NCBI RefSeq assembly: GCF_000379465.1 | Contig: NZ_KB905392.1 | Coordinates: forward strand, 434,001 to 498,000 | Direction of reading: 5' to 3' | DNA length: 64,000 nt | From: Sciscionella marina DSM 45152 | GTDB taxonomy: Bacteria; Actinomycetota; Actinomycetes; Mycobacteriales; Pseudonocardiaceae | In this document: positions 1 to 8,239 of the stretch, piece by piece | Layout of the letters: each line of letters opens with the position of its first letter | Position numbering within the stretch: the first letter of the stretch is position 1 | Notes under the pieces: model-generated | Told to the model about the DNA's origin: nothing | The model's input: only the letters and a program-made list of their open reading frames with translations | The model's database searches: none | Position numbers and translations under genes: made by a program

Positions 1-623
1 CCGGCGAACAGGCCGAACATCTGGGTGGCCAGCAGCGCCGAACCGTCGACCATGGAGGCGTCCACGACCTGCCCCTTGCCCGAACGGGAGCGTTCGAAAA
101 GGGCCGCGAGGATGCCCATGGCCAGCAGCAGACCGCCGCCGCCGTAGTCGCCGAGCAGGTTCAGCGGCGGCACCGGGCGCTGCCCCGAGCGTCCGATCTG
201 GTGCAGGGCACCGGAAAGGCCGATGTAGTTGAGATCGTGCCCGGCGAACGGGGCGAGCGGACCGTCCTGGCCCCAGCCGGTGATCCGGCCGTACACCAGG
301 CCCGGATTGATCGCGTGCAGATCCTCCGGGCCGAGGCCCATCCGCTCGGTCACCCCCGGCCGGAACCCCTCGATGAGCACATCGGCGGTCGCGGCGAGGG
401 TGCGCACCACCTCGACGCCCTCCGGGGACTTGGTGTCCACCCCGATGCTGCGCCGCGAACGGGCGAGCGGGTCTCCCGCGAAACCGAGCACATCCGCGCC
501 CGGTTTCGCGCGATCCACCTTGATCACCTCGGCGCCGAGATCGGCGAGCACCGTCGCGGCGAACGGGCCGGGGGCCAGCCCGGCCAGTTCGACGACGGTG
601 AGCCCGGTGAGCGGTCCAGCCAC
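1..623 (-). CDS. Alpha-methylacyl-CoA racemase-like CoA-transferase family III protein (3' end outside window)
   Basis: This CaiB/BaiF-fold protein epimerises or transfers CoA on 2-methyl-branched acyl-CoAs, a step of branched fatty acid or sterol side-chain breakdown. The N-terminal 207 residues are visible. GHDLNY places a histidine at residue 129 and GDYGGG an aspartate at residue 159. This 30-residue spacing matches the His126/Asp156 catalytic pair known for the mycobacterial racemase MCR, which favours racemase over transferase. The GTG start is chosen because GGAGGAGAAC lies directly upstream. The acyl-CoA dehydrogenase stop is 30 bp upstream, so the two are probably one operon. The C-terminus runs off the left edge. 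The family is certain; the exact substrate is not. Confidence 0.85.
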   Translation of the reverse strand, partial: MAGPLTGLTVVELAGLAPGPFAATVLADLGAEVIKVDRAKPGADVLGFAGDPLARSRRSIGVDTKSPEGVEVVRTLAATADVLIEGFRPGVTERMGLGPEDLHAINPGLVYGRITGWGQDGPLAPFAGHDLNYIGLSGALHQIGRSGQRPVPPLNLLGDYGGGGLLLAMGILAALFERSRSGKGQVVDASMVDGSALLATQMFGLFA

Positions 624-653
624 GTTCTCCTCCAAGTTCGCCTGCACCCGCGG

Positions 654-1808
654 TCACAGGGTCCGCGCGATGATGTCCTTCATGATCTCCGTGGTACCGC
701 CGAAGATGCGCTGCACCCGCGCGGCCGACCAAAGCCGGGAGATCGGGTACTCCTCCATGTAGCCGTAGCCGCCGAACAACTGCAGACACTTGTCCGCGAC
801 CTTGCTGAGCCGCTCGGTGGTCCACCACTTGACCATGGCCGCGCCCCGCACGTCGAGTTCGCCACGCAGATGCTTCTCGATCGCGCTGTCCAGATAGGTA
901 CGGCACACCTCGACCTCGGTGGCGCACTCGGCGAGCACGAAGCGGGTGTTCTGGAACTTGATCAACGACCTGCCGAAGACCTCGCGCTCCTTGACGTACT
1001 GCAAAGTCAGCCCGACCGCGATCTCCATGGATGCCACCGCGGTCACCCCGATGACCAGCCGTTCCTGCGGCAGCTGCTGCATGAGCTGGATGAAGCCCTG
1101 CCCCTCATCGGTGCCGAGCAGATTGCTCACCGGCACCCGCACATCGTCGAAGAACAGCTCGGAGGTGTCCTGGGCGTGCATACCGTTCTTCTCCAGCACC
1201 CGTCCCCTGCGGAACCCCTCGCGCGCGGTCTCCACCGCGATCAGCGAGACGCCCTTGGCGCCCTCGTCCGGATTGGTCTTGCACGCGACCACGACCAGGT
1301 CGGCCTGCGAACCGTTCGTGATGAACGTCTTCGCGCCGTTGATCACGTACTCCTCGCCCTGGCGCACCGCCTTGGTCTTGATGCCCTGCAGGTCGGATCC
1401 GGTGCCCGGCTCGGTCATCGCAACGGCGGCGACCCACTCCCCCGAGGCCAGCTTCGGCAGCCACGCCTTCTTCTGTTCCTCGGATCCGTAGGCGTTGATG
1501 TAGTGCGCCACGATGCCGGAGTGCACGGCGTTGCCCCAGCCCTCGTCCCCGGCGTAGGCCTGCTCCTCGAGCAGCACCACCTCGCTGGCGAAGTTCGCGC
1601 CGCCACCGCCGTATTCCTCGGGAATGGAAAGGCAGAGCAGCCCGACCCCGCCCGCCTTGGTCCACAGTTCGCGGTCCACGTGCCGCTGCTTGGCCCAGCG
1701 GTCGGCGTTCGGCACGAGCTCCTTCTCGCAGAAGGTCCGCGCGAGGTCCCGGAACGCGGCCAGGTCTTCGTCCATCCAGGACGGCGTCGTCGTCGGGTGG
1801 AAACCCAT
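654..1808 (-). CDS. Acyl-CoA dehydrogenase (long-chain/isovaleryl type)
   Basis: This flavoenzyme introduces the alpha-beta double bond into acyl-CoA. The protein is 384 residues, normal for the family. AMTEPGTGSDLQG is the FAD/substrate signature. LPQERLVIG carries the glutamate that acts as catalytic base in the LCAD/isovaleryl subgroup, and the C-terminal IFGGTTEIM lacks the MCAD-type base, which agrees with that subgroup. An in-frame GTG lies one codon upstream. The ATG is preferred because AAGGAGG sits five bases before it, while the GTG would be too close. It is followed by the racemase gene and is divergent from a TetR gene, so branched-chain or fatty acid catabolism under TetR control is likely. 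Confidence 0.93.
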   Translation of the reverse strand: MGFHPTTTPSWMDEDLAAFRDLARTFCEKELVPNADRWAKQRHVDRELWTKAGGVGLLCLSIPEEYGGGGANFASEVVLLEEQAYAGDEGWGNAVHSGIVAHYINAYGSEEQKKAWLPKLASGEWVAAVAMTEPGTGSDLQGIKTKAVRQGEEYVINGAKTFITNGSQADLVVVACKTNPDEGAKGVSLIAVETAREGFRRGRVLEKNGMHAQDTSELFFDDVRVPVSNLLGTDEGQGFIQLMQQLPQERLVIGVTAVASMEIAVGLTLQYVKEREVFGRSLIKFQNTRFVLAECATEVEVCRTYLDSAIEKHLRGELDVRGAAMVKWWTTERLSKVADKCLQLFGGYGYMEEYPISRLWSAARVQRIFGGTTEIMKDIIARTL

Positions 1809-1839
1809 CACGACCTCCTTGTCTCTCGCGATGAGGTAA

Positions 1840-1861
1840 AAACATTCCGACTGGCATGTTT
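1840..1861. promoter_or_regulatory. Inverted repeat, candidate TetR operator
   Basis: AAACAT and ATGTTT form perfect 6-bp arms around a 10-bp spacer. The repeat lies in the 105-bp gap between the acyl-CoA dehydrogenase and the divergent TetR gene. Arm length and position fit a TetR dimer site that would control both directions. A TAAAGT hexamer ending ten bases before the tetR GTG suggests a short or absent leader for that gene. Binding is inferred, not shown. Confidence 0.5.
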
Positions 1862-1913
1862 GTTGCCTGGCAGAAGTTACCGGCGCCCGATCGGCCTGTA
1901 AAGTCCGGGCACT

Positions 1914-2561
1914 GTGACGTCAACTGCCGAGACCACGACGCCCGGCGCGCGGGGCAACGGACGCGGGCACCGCACCCAGGCCGAGCGCACCGAACAGACC
2001 ACGAACGCGTTGCTCGAGGCCACCATCTCCTGCCTCGTGGAGCTCGGCTACGCGCGCACCTCGGTCAACGAGATCTGCAAGCGCGCCGGGGTGTCCCGGG
2101 GCGCCCAGCAGCATCACTTCACCACCAAGGCCGAACTGATGGCCAAGGCGATCGAGCACCTGGCCACCAAACTCTCCGAACGGTTCACCGAACAGCTCGC
2201 CGCGGCCCCGGAAAAGACCGACAAGGTCGAGACCGGGATCGAGCTGCTGTGGCAGGCCTACGCCGGGGAACTCTCCGCAGCCGCGCTCGAGCTCTGGGTC
2301 GCCGGGCGGACCGATCCGGAACTGCGCGCGGCCATGCGCCCGGTGGACAAGGCCCTGGGGCGCACCTCGATGCGCGCCTTCGCCGCGGTCTCCGGGATCG
2401 AGGTGGAGGCCAACCGCGCGCAGACCCTGTTCTGGATGACGGTGAACCTGACGAGGGGGCTCGCGCTCGACGCGGAGATCGGCGGGGACCGCACCCGCAG
2501 GCACGCCCAGCTCGAACTGTGGAAGGAACTGGTCAGTGACTCACTGAAAAAGAGTGACTGA
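1914..2561 (+). CDS. TetR/AcrR family transcriptional regulator
   Basis: A 215-residue one-component repressor. After a basic, disordered N-terminus, the helix-turn-helix spans about residues 30-75, with YARTSVNEICKRAGVSRGA as the recognition segment followed by QQHHFTTKAELMAKAI. The remainder is the helical ligand-binding and dimer domain. It is divergent from the acyl-CoA dehydrogenase/racemase pair and probably senses an acyl-CoA derived from that pathway. No Shine-Dalgarno sequence precedes the GTG, and a -10-like TAAAGT lies just upstream, so the transcript may be leaderless. The ligand is unknown. Confidence 0.9.
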   Translation: MTSTAETTTPGARGNGRGHRTQAERTEQTTNALLEATISCLVELGYARTSVNEICKRAGVSRGAQQHHFTTKAELMAKAIEHLATKLSERFTEQLAAAPEKTDKVETGIELLWQAYAGELSAAALELWVAGRTDPELRAAMRPVDKALGRTSMRAFAAVSGIEVEANRAQTLFWMTVNLTRGLALDAEIGGDRTRRHAQLELWKELVSDSLKKSD

Positions 2562-2563
2562 CC
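2531..2563 (+). terminator. Imperfect hairpin overlapping the tetR stop codon
   Basis: Positions 2531-2542 and 2552-2563 pair over 12 bp with one mismatch, around a 9-base A-rich loop. The stem covers the last codons and TGA of the TetR gene. No T-tract follows, which is common in high-GC actinobacteria. It is a plausible transcription end or mRNA-stabilising stem. Confidence 0.4.
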
Positions 2564-2704
2564 ACATCACAGGAACACGGTGCGGGCGGCGCGCGAACCG
2601 CGGCGGTACGCACTACCCTGAGCTCCGGAGGCAACTTTTCGCAGCCTTGCCGCGTGGACGGTACTGGAGGCGTGAGGCGTCGCTATACCTGTCGGGGAGG
2701 TGGC

Positions 2705-3166
2705 ATGACGCGGCAAGACGATGAAGGTCCGCCCGAGGAGGGACGCAAGCGCGGTTTCTCGGTACCGGGCAAGGCGACCATCGCCACCGCGGCGGCGGTG
2801 CTCGCGTGCGGCATCATCGGCGTGCTCCTCGGCGCCTATCTGCACGAGGTGCGGCCCGGGCTCAGCGCCCCGGCCGCCTACGACCACGGTGTCTCCCGGA
2901 CCACGGACACCTCGACAACGGTGACCACGATCGTGGTGACCGAGGTGCCGCGCACGAGCAAGCACACCACCGAGAACAGCCAGCCGCCGCCCGCTCCGAC
3001 GACCGTGCCGACCACGACACCAGCTCCGCCGTCGAGCTCGAGCTCCGCGCCACCGTCGAGTTCGAGTTCCGCGCCGAGTTCGGCACCGAGCTCCACTCCG
3101 AGCAGCACCACGAGCACCTGCGGGTTCCTCGGTTGCCTGTTCGGCGGGGACGGCGATCAGCGGTGA
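2705..3166 (+). CDS. Single-pass membrane protein with Ser/Thr/Pro-rich extracellular tail
   Basis: A 153-residue protein with no recognised family. A charged cytoplasmic start is followed by one transmembrane helix at about residues 25-48. Then comes a low-complexity tail rich in Thr, Pro and Ser with runs such as PSSSSSAP. It ends in a compact segment with two cysteines (CGFLGC). This is a type II or signal-anchor layout, and the tail could be O-mannosylated or act as a cell-wall spacer. The ATG is chosen over upstream starts because GGGGAGGT precedes it closely. It converges with the LuxR-type gene with only 7 bp between stops. Function is unknown. Confidence 0.75.
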   Translation: MTRQDDEGPPEEGRKRGFSVPGKATIATAAAVLACGIIGVLLGAYLHEVRPGLSAPAAYDHGVSRTTDTSTTVTTIVVTEVPRTSKHTTENSQPPPAPTTVPTTTPAPPSSSSSAPPSSSSSAPSSAPSSTPSSTTSTCGFLGCLFGGDGDQR

Positions 3167-3173
3167 AGCGCGC

Positions 3174-6122
3174 TCACCGGTGCAGCAGGCCGCGGTCGTA
3201 GGCCACCGCGACGGCCTCGGTCCGCCTGGTCGCACCGAGCTTGGCCATCGTCCTGCTCAGGTGCACGCTCACCGTCTTCTCGCTGATGAACAGCGCCAGC
3301 CCCACCTCGCGGTTGGTCTTGCCCTCGGCGACCAGTTCGAGCACCGCCTGCTCGCGTTCGGTCAGCCCGGACTCCCCGCCACCGGGTGACCCGAGCCGGG
3401 CCCGCTTGATCAGGTCCTCGGCCGCTTCCCCCAGCGGAGCGGCGCCGAGCCGTTCGGCGACCTCCCTGGCCTTGCGCAGCTGCACGCCCGCCCGCTCCCG
3501 CTCGCCGGCCTCGAGCAGCACCCGCGCGTAGCGCAGGCGGTAGGTGGCCTGGCTGTGCACCTCGCCGTAGCCGAAGGCCTCGACCGCGGCGGCGAACCGC
3601 TCCGCGGCGTCCGGCGCCCCGGTGGCCGCGGCGTACTCGGCTCGGACCGCGGCGAGCCAGGCCTTGGCCTCGATCCCGAGCGAATGTTCCGCGTCGATGC
3701 GTTCGGCGTGTTCGAGCAGCTGACGGTCCTTGCCCGGGGCGAGCCCGGCCGCCTCGATTCCACCCGCGTCCCCGATCGCGCCGAGGGCAAGCGCGGCCGC
3801 GCGGATGCCTCCGCTGGCCAAGGGCTTGCCGACGGACACGAAGAAGGCGAGCATGGCGTCGATCACGCGCACCGCGCCCCGGTGGTCGCCGCGCCAGGAG
3901 CGCAGCGCGGCCTCACAGGTGGCCGCCCACACCGGGACCTGCCAGTCCAGCTGCCACTTGTCCCGGATCTCCTCGAGCATGCGCTCGGCCTCGGTGAACC
4001 GCCCGCGTTCCACGAACACCGGCAGGCTCATCGCGGTCAGCCGCGCACTCACCACATCGTCGAGCGCGCGCCCGCTGGACTGGGTGATCTCCAGGCTGCG
4101 GTCCCAGAACCCGGCCTGGAACAGTGCGGCCGCCAGCTGGATCCGGCATTCCACCCCGAACACGCTGAACGTGAGTCCGTACTCGCCCGCCCTGGCCAGA
4201 GTGGCCTCCAGTTCGGTGATCGCGGCGTCCAGCTCACCCACCTCGAAAGCCTGGAAACCGAGCATGTGCCTGGCGCGCAGTTCCGCGTTCGGCGCCTCGG
4301 ATTCCGTCGCGATCCGTGCCGCCTCGAGGTAGTGCTCGCGGGCCTGTTCCGGGTGGCCACTGCGCACCTCCACGGTGCCCAGGGTGATCAGGGCGTTCGC
4401 TTTGCCCGGCGCATACCCGGCCTTCTCGGCGGCGGCGATGGCCTGGATCGCGGCGTCCCCCGCCGCCTCGGTGTCCACCCTGCGCAGCAGGATCGAGCGG
4501 GTGGCCAGTACCGAGGCCTTGTCCCGGTGGGCCTCGGTGTCCTCCAGCAGCTGCCAGGCCCGGTCGATCGCGTCGAACGGCTCCTCGCCCGGGTCGTCGA
4601 GCGAGACCACCGATTCGGCGACCCGGCGCAGCGCGCGGGCCAGATCGACGGGATCCGTTCCCGGTTCCGCGGCCCGCACCGCCTGCCTGGCGTACCGGTG
4701 GGCCCGTTCCGGCTGGCCGATCGATCCGCACAGCGCGGACGCCTCGCGCAGCAGGCCCGATTCGGTCACCGCGTCCGGGCGCTGTCCGGCGGGCACCTTC
4801 GGCCAGATCCGCAGTGCCCGTTCGGCGTGCCGTAACGCCTCGTTCGGGGCACCGAGCCGTTCGGCCTCGTCCACCGCGTCCACCAGGGCGGCGAGCGCCT
4901 CCGGAAGCGTGTCGCTCTCCAGGGCGTGGTGGGCGAGCGCGGCAGCGACCCCCTTGCCCTTCTCTTTCTTGATCGCGGCGACGTAGTGGCCGTGCAGCCG
5001 GGCACGCTCACCGGGAAGCAGGTCCCCGTAGACGGCCTCACGCAGCAGGGCATGCCGGAAGCTGTAGCGGTCCTGGTCCCCGTCCACGACCAGCAGGTGA
5101 TGCCCGATCGCCTCGCGCAGGGCACCGTCCAGGCCCGCCTCGGTGTGCCCGCTCTCCTCGGTGACCGCGACCAGCCTGCGGTGCCGGATCCACCGGCCGC
5201 CGACCGCGGCGATCCGCAGCAGCTCCTGGGCCTCGGCGGAGAGCTGCTCCACCCTGGAAAGCAGGACGTCGGCGAGTGCCCAGGGCAGCTGGCCCTGTCC
5301 GGTGCCCGCCGCGGCGATCAGTTCCTCGGCGAAGAACGCGTTGCCCTCGCAGCGGGCGGCGATATCCCGCAGCAGGGTGCCGCTCGATTCGATGCCCGCT
5401 TCCTTGGCCAGCTCCCGCACCAGAGTGGTGCTGTGCCGCTCGGAAAGCGGCCCCAGATCGACTCGGAGCACCGCCTTGTCCCGGACGAGCTCGGCGAGCA
5501 CCGGGCGCAGTGGATGGCGCCGGTGCAGCTCATCGGTGCGATAGGTGGCCACCACGAACAGCCGCTGAGCCTGCAGCCGCGCGATCAGGAAGGAGAGCAG
5601 GTGCAGCGTGGAGGACTCGGCCCAGTGCACGTCCTCGATCGCGAGCAGCACCGGACGGCGCGCGGCCACCTCGGTGAGCGCGCCGAGCACCGCGTCGTAG
5701 AGGCGCAACTGGCCCACGTCCTGCTCGACCCGGCGGCCACCGGGCGGCACCAGGACCGGCGCGCTGCCCTGCGCCTCGGGCGGCTCGATGCCGGGAGCGA
5801 GCGGAATCAATGCGGGGCGGGTGGCGACCACATCCGGTTCCACGGTGCCGAGCCTGCCCAGCGCCTCGGCGAACGGCAGATAGGGCATGCCGCTCTCGCC
5901 GACATCGAGGCAGCGCCCGGCGAGCACCAGCCCGCCGCGCTCGGTGGTCAGCGCGGCGAGTTCGCGGAGCACCCTGGTCTTGCCGACCCCGGCCTCCCCC
6001 GCGAGCAGCACCGCACCCGCCGTCCCGTCGATGGCGGACTCGAGCGTGCCGCGCAGCATGTCCAGCTCCGCGGCACGACCGATCAGCGGTAAGGCGTTTC
6101 CTACTCGGGGCACGAGCTCCAT
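3174..6122 (-). CDS. LAL-type (AAA ATPase) LuxR family transcriptional regulator
   Basis: A 982-residue regulator of the large ATP-binding LuxR class, the usual size for this family (roughly 900-1000 residues). Walker A is GEAGVGKT at residues 42-49, and a Walker B-like segment VLLAIEDVHWAES follows near residue 155. The middle is a long helical, TPR-like region. The C-terminal 60 residues are a GerE/LuxR helix-turn-helix, from LTEREQAVLELVAEGKTNRE to the recognition helix ISEKTVSVHLSRTMAKL. MalT-like proteins use ATP and an inducer to oligomerise and activate transcription. In actinomycetes they often control secondary metabolism or sugar use. No target operon is obvious next door. A 72-residue gene lies 12 bp upstream on the same strand. 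Confidence 0.93.
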   Translation of the reverse strand: MELVPRVGNALPLIGRAAELDMLRGTLESAIDGTAGAVLLAGEAGVGKTRVLRELAALTTERGGLVLAGRCLDVGESGMPYLPFAEALGRLGTVEPDVVATRPALIPLAPGIEPPEAQGSAPVLVPPGGRRVEQDVGQLRLYDAVLGALTEVAARRPVLLAIEDVHWAESSTLHLLSFLIARLQAQRLFVVATYRTDELHRRHPLRPVLAELVRDKAVLRVDLGPLSERHSTTLVRELAKEAGIESSGTLLRDIAARCEGNAFFAEELIAAAGTGQGQLPWALADVLLSRVEQLSAEAQELLRIAAVGGRWIRHRRLVAVTEESGHTEAGLDGALREAIGHHLLVVDGDQDRYSFRHALLREAVYGDLLPGERARLHGHYVAAIKKEKGKGVAAALAHHALESDTLPEALAALVDAVDEAERLGAPNEALRHAERALRIWPKVPAGQRPDAVTESGLLREASALCGSIGQPERAHRYARQAVRAAEPGTDPVDLARALRRVAESVVSLDDPGEEPFDAIDRAWQLLEDTEAHRDKASVLATRSILLRRVDTEAAGDAAIQAIAAAEKAGYAPGKANALITLGTVEVRSGHPEQAREHYLEAARIATESEAPNAELRARHMLGFQAFEVGELDAAITELEATLARAGEYGLTFSVFGVECRIQLAAALFQAGFWDRSLEITQSSGRALDDVVSARLTAMSLPVFVERGRFTEAERMLEEIRDKWQLDWQVPVWAATCEAALRSWRGDHRGAVRVIDAMLAFFVSVGKPLASGGIRAAALALGAIGDAGGIEAAGLAPGKDRQLLEHAERIDAEHSLGIEAKAWLAAVRAEYAAATGAPDAAERFAAAVEAFGYGEVHSQATYRLRYARVLLEAGERERAGVQLRKAREVAERLGAAPLGEAAEDLIKRARLGSPGGGESGLTEREQAVLELVAEGKTNREVGLALFISEKTVSVHLSRTMAKLGATRRTEAVAVAYDRGLLHR

Positions 6123-6134
6123 TCTCGCGTACGG

Positions 6135-6353
6135 CTACGACAGTTTCCGATCCGTTTTTCCGGTCCGGGCTTTCCGGGCCTTCCGGGACTTCGCGCGCTC
6201 GCCGGTCCGCGAACGCCGCCACCACGGCACCAGCGGTACGGGCCTGCCGAGCGCGCCCTGGGCGTCCCGGATCCTGCGCAGTTCCTCGCGGTAGGCGAGT
6301 TCGGCTTCGATCACTTCTGGGGTGAGCATGGTCCTCGAGCTCCTCGTCGTCAT
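6135..6353 (-). CDS. Small conserved charged protein
   Basis: A 72-residue protein, or 64 residues if it starts at the internal ATG at 6329. The N-terminal part (LTPEVIEAELAYREEL) is a predicted amphipathic helix. The C-terminus is highly basic, rich in Arg and Lys. Similar short proteins beginning with a TPE-x-IEAE-x-AYR pattern are, as far as I recall, common in Pseudonocardiales without an assigned function. It ends 12 bp before the LAL regulator on the same strand and may be cotranscribed. The start is uncertain, since neither ATG has a strong ribosome site. Confidence 0.6.
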   Translation of the reverse strand: MTTRSSRTMLTPEVIEAELAYREELRRIRDAQGALGRPVPLVPWWRRSRTGERAKSRKARKARTGKTDRKLS

Positions 6354-6445
6354 CCGACCTTGTCGAGCTCGACAGTTCCGCTAAGGCCCGCCCCCGGACA
6401 TCGGGCGAACACGTCGCAGGAGGACGCGGAAGGACCGTGCCGGAT

Positions 6446-6474
6446 CCCTTACCCCGCGCGGCACGGGGTAAGGG
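6446..6474 (-). terminator. Strong hairpin downstream of the XRE regulator gene
   Basis: An 11-bp perfect inverted repeat (CCCTTACCCCG and CGGGGTAAGGG) flanks a 7-base loop and starts 3 bp beyond the regulator's stop codon. There is no T-tract. Its position right behind a stop codon on the minus strand suggests a transcription terminator or 3'-end protection. Confidence 0.6.
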
Positions 6475-6477
6475 CAC

Positions 6478-7320
6478 TCATCCCTTGCTGAAGGATTCGA
6501 TCAGCCGCAGGCTCTCGTCCTGGGGCAGCGCCGAGGCGATCAGGTGCTCGAACATCAGCCCGTAGCGGTCCACATCGTCCTGTTTCTCCAGGTAGACCGC
6601 GGACATGGTGTTCTCGACGTAGACCACGTCGGTATCGGCCTTGTCCGCGAACCGCAAGATGAGGAACGGGCCCTCGAGTCCGCAGTGCTCGCCCGCGGAG
6701 AACGGCAGCACCTGCAGGTTCACGTGCGGCATCTCGACGGCGTCGAGCAGGTACTTCAGTTGCCGGTCGCGTACTCCCTTGCCGCCGACCTCCCGGTGCA
6801 GCACCGCCTCGTCCATCACCGCCCAGTAGCGTGGCGGGTCATTGCCCCACAGCAGCTTCTGGCGTTCCATCCGGCCGTCGACGTGCCGGTCGATCTCGGC
6901 GTCCTCCGCGTCCGGGCGGATGCCCTTGAGCGTGGCGAAGGCGTACTCCCTGGTCTGCAGCAGGGCGGGCACGAGCAGTGCCTGGAACGCGCGCAGCGCC
7001 ACGGCCTCCTGTTCGAGACCCACGAGCGCGCCGGTGAACACATCGTTGTACGCGTGCCACCAGCCCTTCTGCTTGGCCTGACGGGCGAGGGTCACCAGTG
7101 TGTCCCGCTGCTCGCCGTCCACCCCGTAGAGCTCCAGCATGTCGCGCGCGTCGCGCGGATTGACTCCGACGTGCCCGGTTTCCATCCTGGACACCTTCGA
7201 AGCCGAGCACTCCAGCTTTTCGCCGACCTCCTCGATGGTCAGCCCCGCCCGCTCACGCAATCGCCGCAGCTCCGAGGCCAGCCGCCGACGACGCACCGTC
7301 GGGCTTTGCTCCCTAGTCAC
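6478..7320 (-). CDS. XRE helix-turn-helix regulator with DUF5753 domain
   Basis: A 280-residue protein. The N-terminal XRE/Cro helix-turn-helix covers residues 12-70 (LRERAGLTIEEVGEKLECSA, then SKVSRMETG). From about residue 95 it is a DUF5753 domain (ALLVPALLQTREYAFATL; PPRYWAVMDEAVLHR; LQVLPFSAGEHCGLEGPF). This architecture is very abundant in actinomycetes, where it often pairs with a small DUF397 protein and governs development or antibiotic genes. No DUF397 gene is adjacent here. The start is GTG. A strong hairpin follows the stop. Confidence 0.92.
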   Translation of the reverse strand: MTREQSPTVRRRRLASELRRLRERAGLTIEEVGEKLECSASKVSRMETGHVGVNPRDARDMLELYGVDGEQRDTLVTLARQAKQKGWWHAYNDVFTGALVGLEQEAVALRAFQALLVPALLQTREYAFATLKGIRPDAEDAEIDRHVDGRMERQKLLWGNDPPRYWAVMDEAVLHREVGGKGVRDRQLKYLLDAVEMPHVNLQVLPFSAGEHCGLEGPFLILRFADKADTDVVYVENTMSAVYLEKQDDVDRYGLMFEHLIASALPQDESLRLIESFSKG

Positions 7321-7330
7321 GGGCGAAATG

Positions 7331-8239
7331 TTACGTCGTGCCGATCACACGGAGCAGACCCTCCTGCACAACGGTCGCGATGAGGGTGCCATCCCGGGAG
7401 AAGAACCGGCCGGTAGCCAGCCCGCGGGCACCCGAGGCGCTCGGCGAGGCGCAGTCGTAGAGGAACCATTCATCGGCGCGGAACGGCCGGTGGAACCACA
7501 GCGCGTGGTCCAGGCTCGCGCCGATGACCTTGTCCGTCCCCCAGTACACGCCGTGCCTGGCCAGCGGCGCGTCCAGCAGCGTCATGTCACTGGCGTAAGT
7601 CAGCACGCAGACGTGCAGCAGCTGGCTGTCCGGCAGGGTGCCGTCGGCCCGCATCCACACCTGGTTGCGTGCCGCGCGCGGGCCGTTCTCCCTGGACCGC
7701 CATGGCGGCTCGGTGACATAGCGCAGATCGATCGGGCGCGGCCGCAGCGCACTGGAGGTGAAGCCCTCGATCTCGAGCTCCGCGGCCTGTTCGGCGACCC
7801 CGGGCAGGGTGTCCGGGTCCGGGACCTCGGGCATGTCGTCGGAGTGCTCGATCCCGTCCTCGGTCCGCTGGAACGAGGCGGACAGCGTGAAGATCGCCTT
7901 ACCGTGCTGGATCGCGGTGACCCGGCGGGTGGTGAAGCTGCGCCCGTCGCGGGTGCGCTCCACCTCGTACACGATCGGCACCCGCGGATCCCCGCCGCGG
8001 ATGAAGTAGGCGTGCAGCGAGTGCACCCGGCGTTCCGGGTCCACGGTGCGGCCCGCGGCGACCAGCGCCTGGCCCGCGACCTGACCGCCGAACACCCGCA
8101 CCGGCGAATCGGGCGGGCTGACCCCGCGGAAGATGTTCTCCTCGATCACCTCGAGGTCCAGCAGGGCGATGAGCTGGTCGAGCATCGGCTGCTCGGGCCC
8201 ACTGCCCTCGGCAGCCGCGCGCCGGGCCGCCTCGGTCAT
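7331..8239 (-). CDS. tesB: Acyl-CoA thioesterase II
   Basis: This enzyme hydrolyses medium- and long-chain acyl-CoAs to free acid and CoA. It is a 302-residue double-hotdog protein, the usual TesB length. VFGGQVAGQALVAAGRTV lies in the N-terminal hotdog, SLHAYFIRGGDP follows, and LDHALWFHRPFRADEWFLYD is the C-terminal hotdog with the family's Asp. Its ATG overlaps the pyk stop by 4 bp (ATGA), so translation is coupled to pyruvate kinase. The pyk-tesB order is the same as in mycobacteria (pykA-tesB1, from memory), which supports vertical descent. Confidence 0.95.
   Translation of the reverse strand: MTEAARRAAAEGSGPEQPMLDQLIALLDLEVIEENIFRGVSPPDSPVRVFGGQVAGQALVAAGRTVDPERRVHSLHAYFIRGGDPRVPIVYEVERTRDGRSFTTRRVTAIQHGKAIFTLSASFQRTEDGIEHSDDMPEVPDPDTLPGVAEQAAELEIEGFTSSALRPRPIDLRYVTEPPWRSRENGPRAARNQVWMRADGTLPDSQLLHVCVLTYASDMTLLDAPLARHGVYWGTDKVIGASLDHALWFHRPFRADEWFLYDCASPSASGARGLATGRFFSRDGTLIATVVQEGLLRVIGTT

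Noticed and set aside
201-1901. Long plus-strand open frame opposite the racemase and dehydrogenase genes
   Set aside because: It is the antisense shadow of two clear genes in GC-rich DNA, with His/Arg/Gly/Pro-rich composition and no motif.
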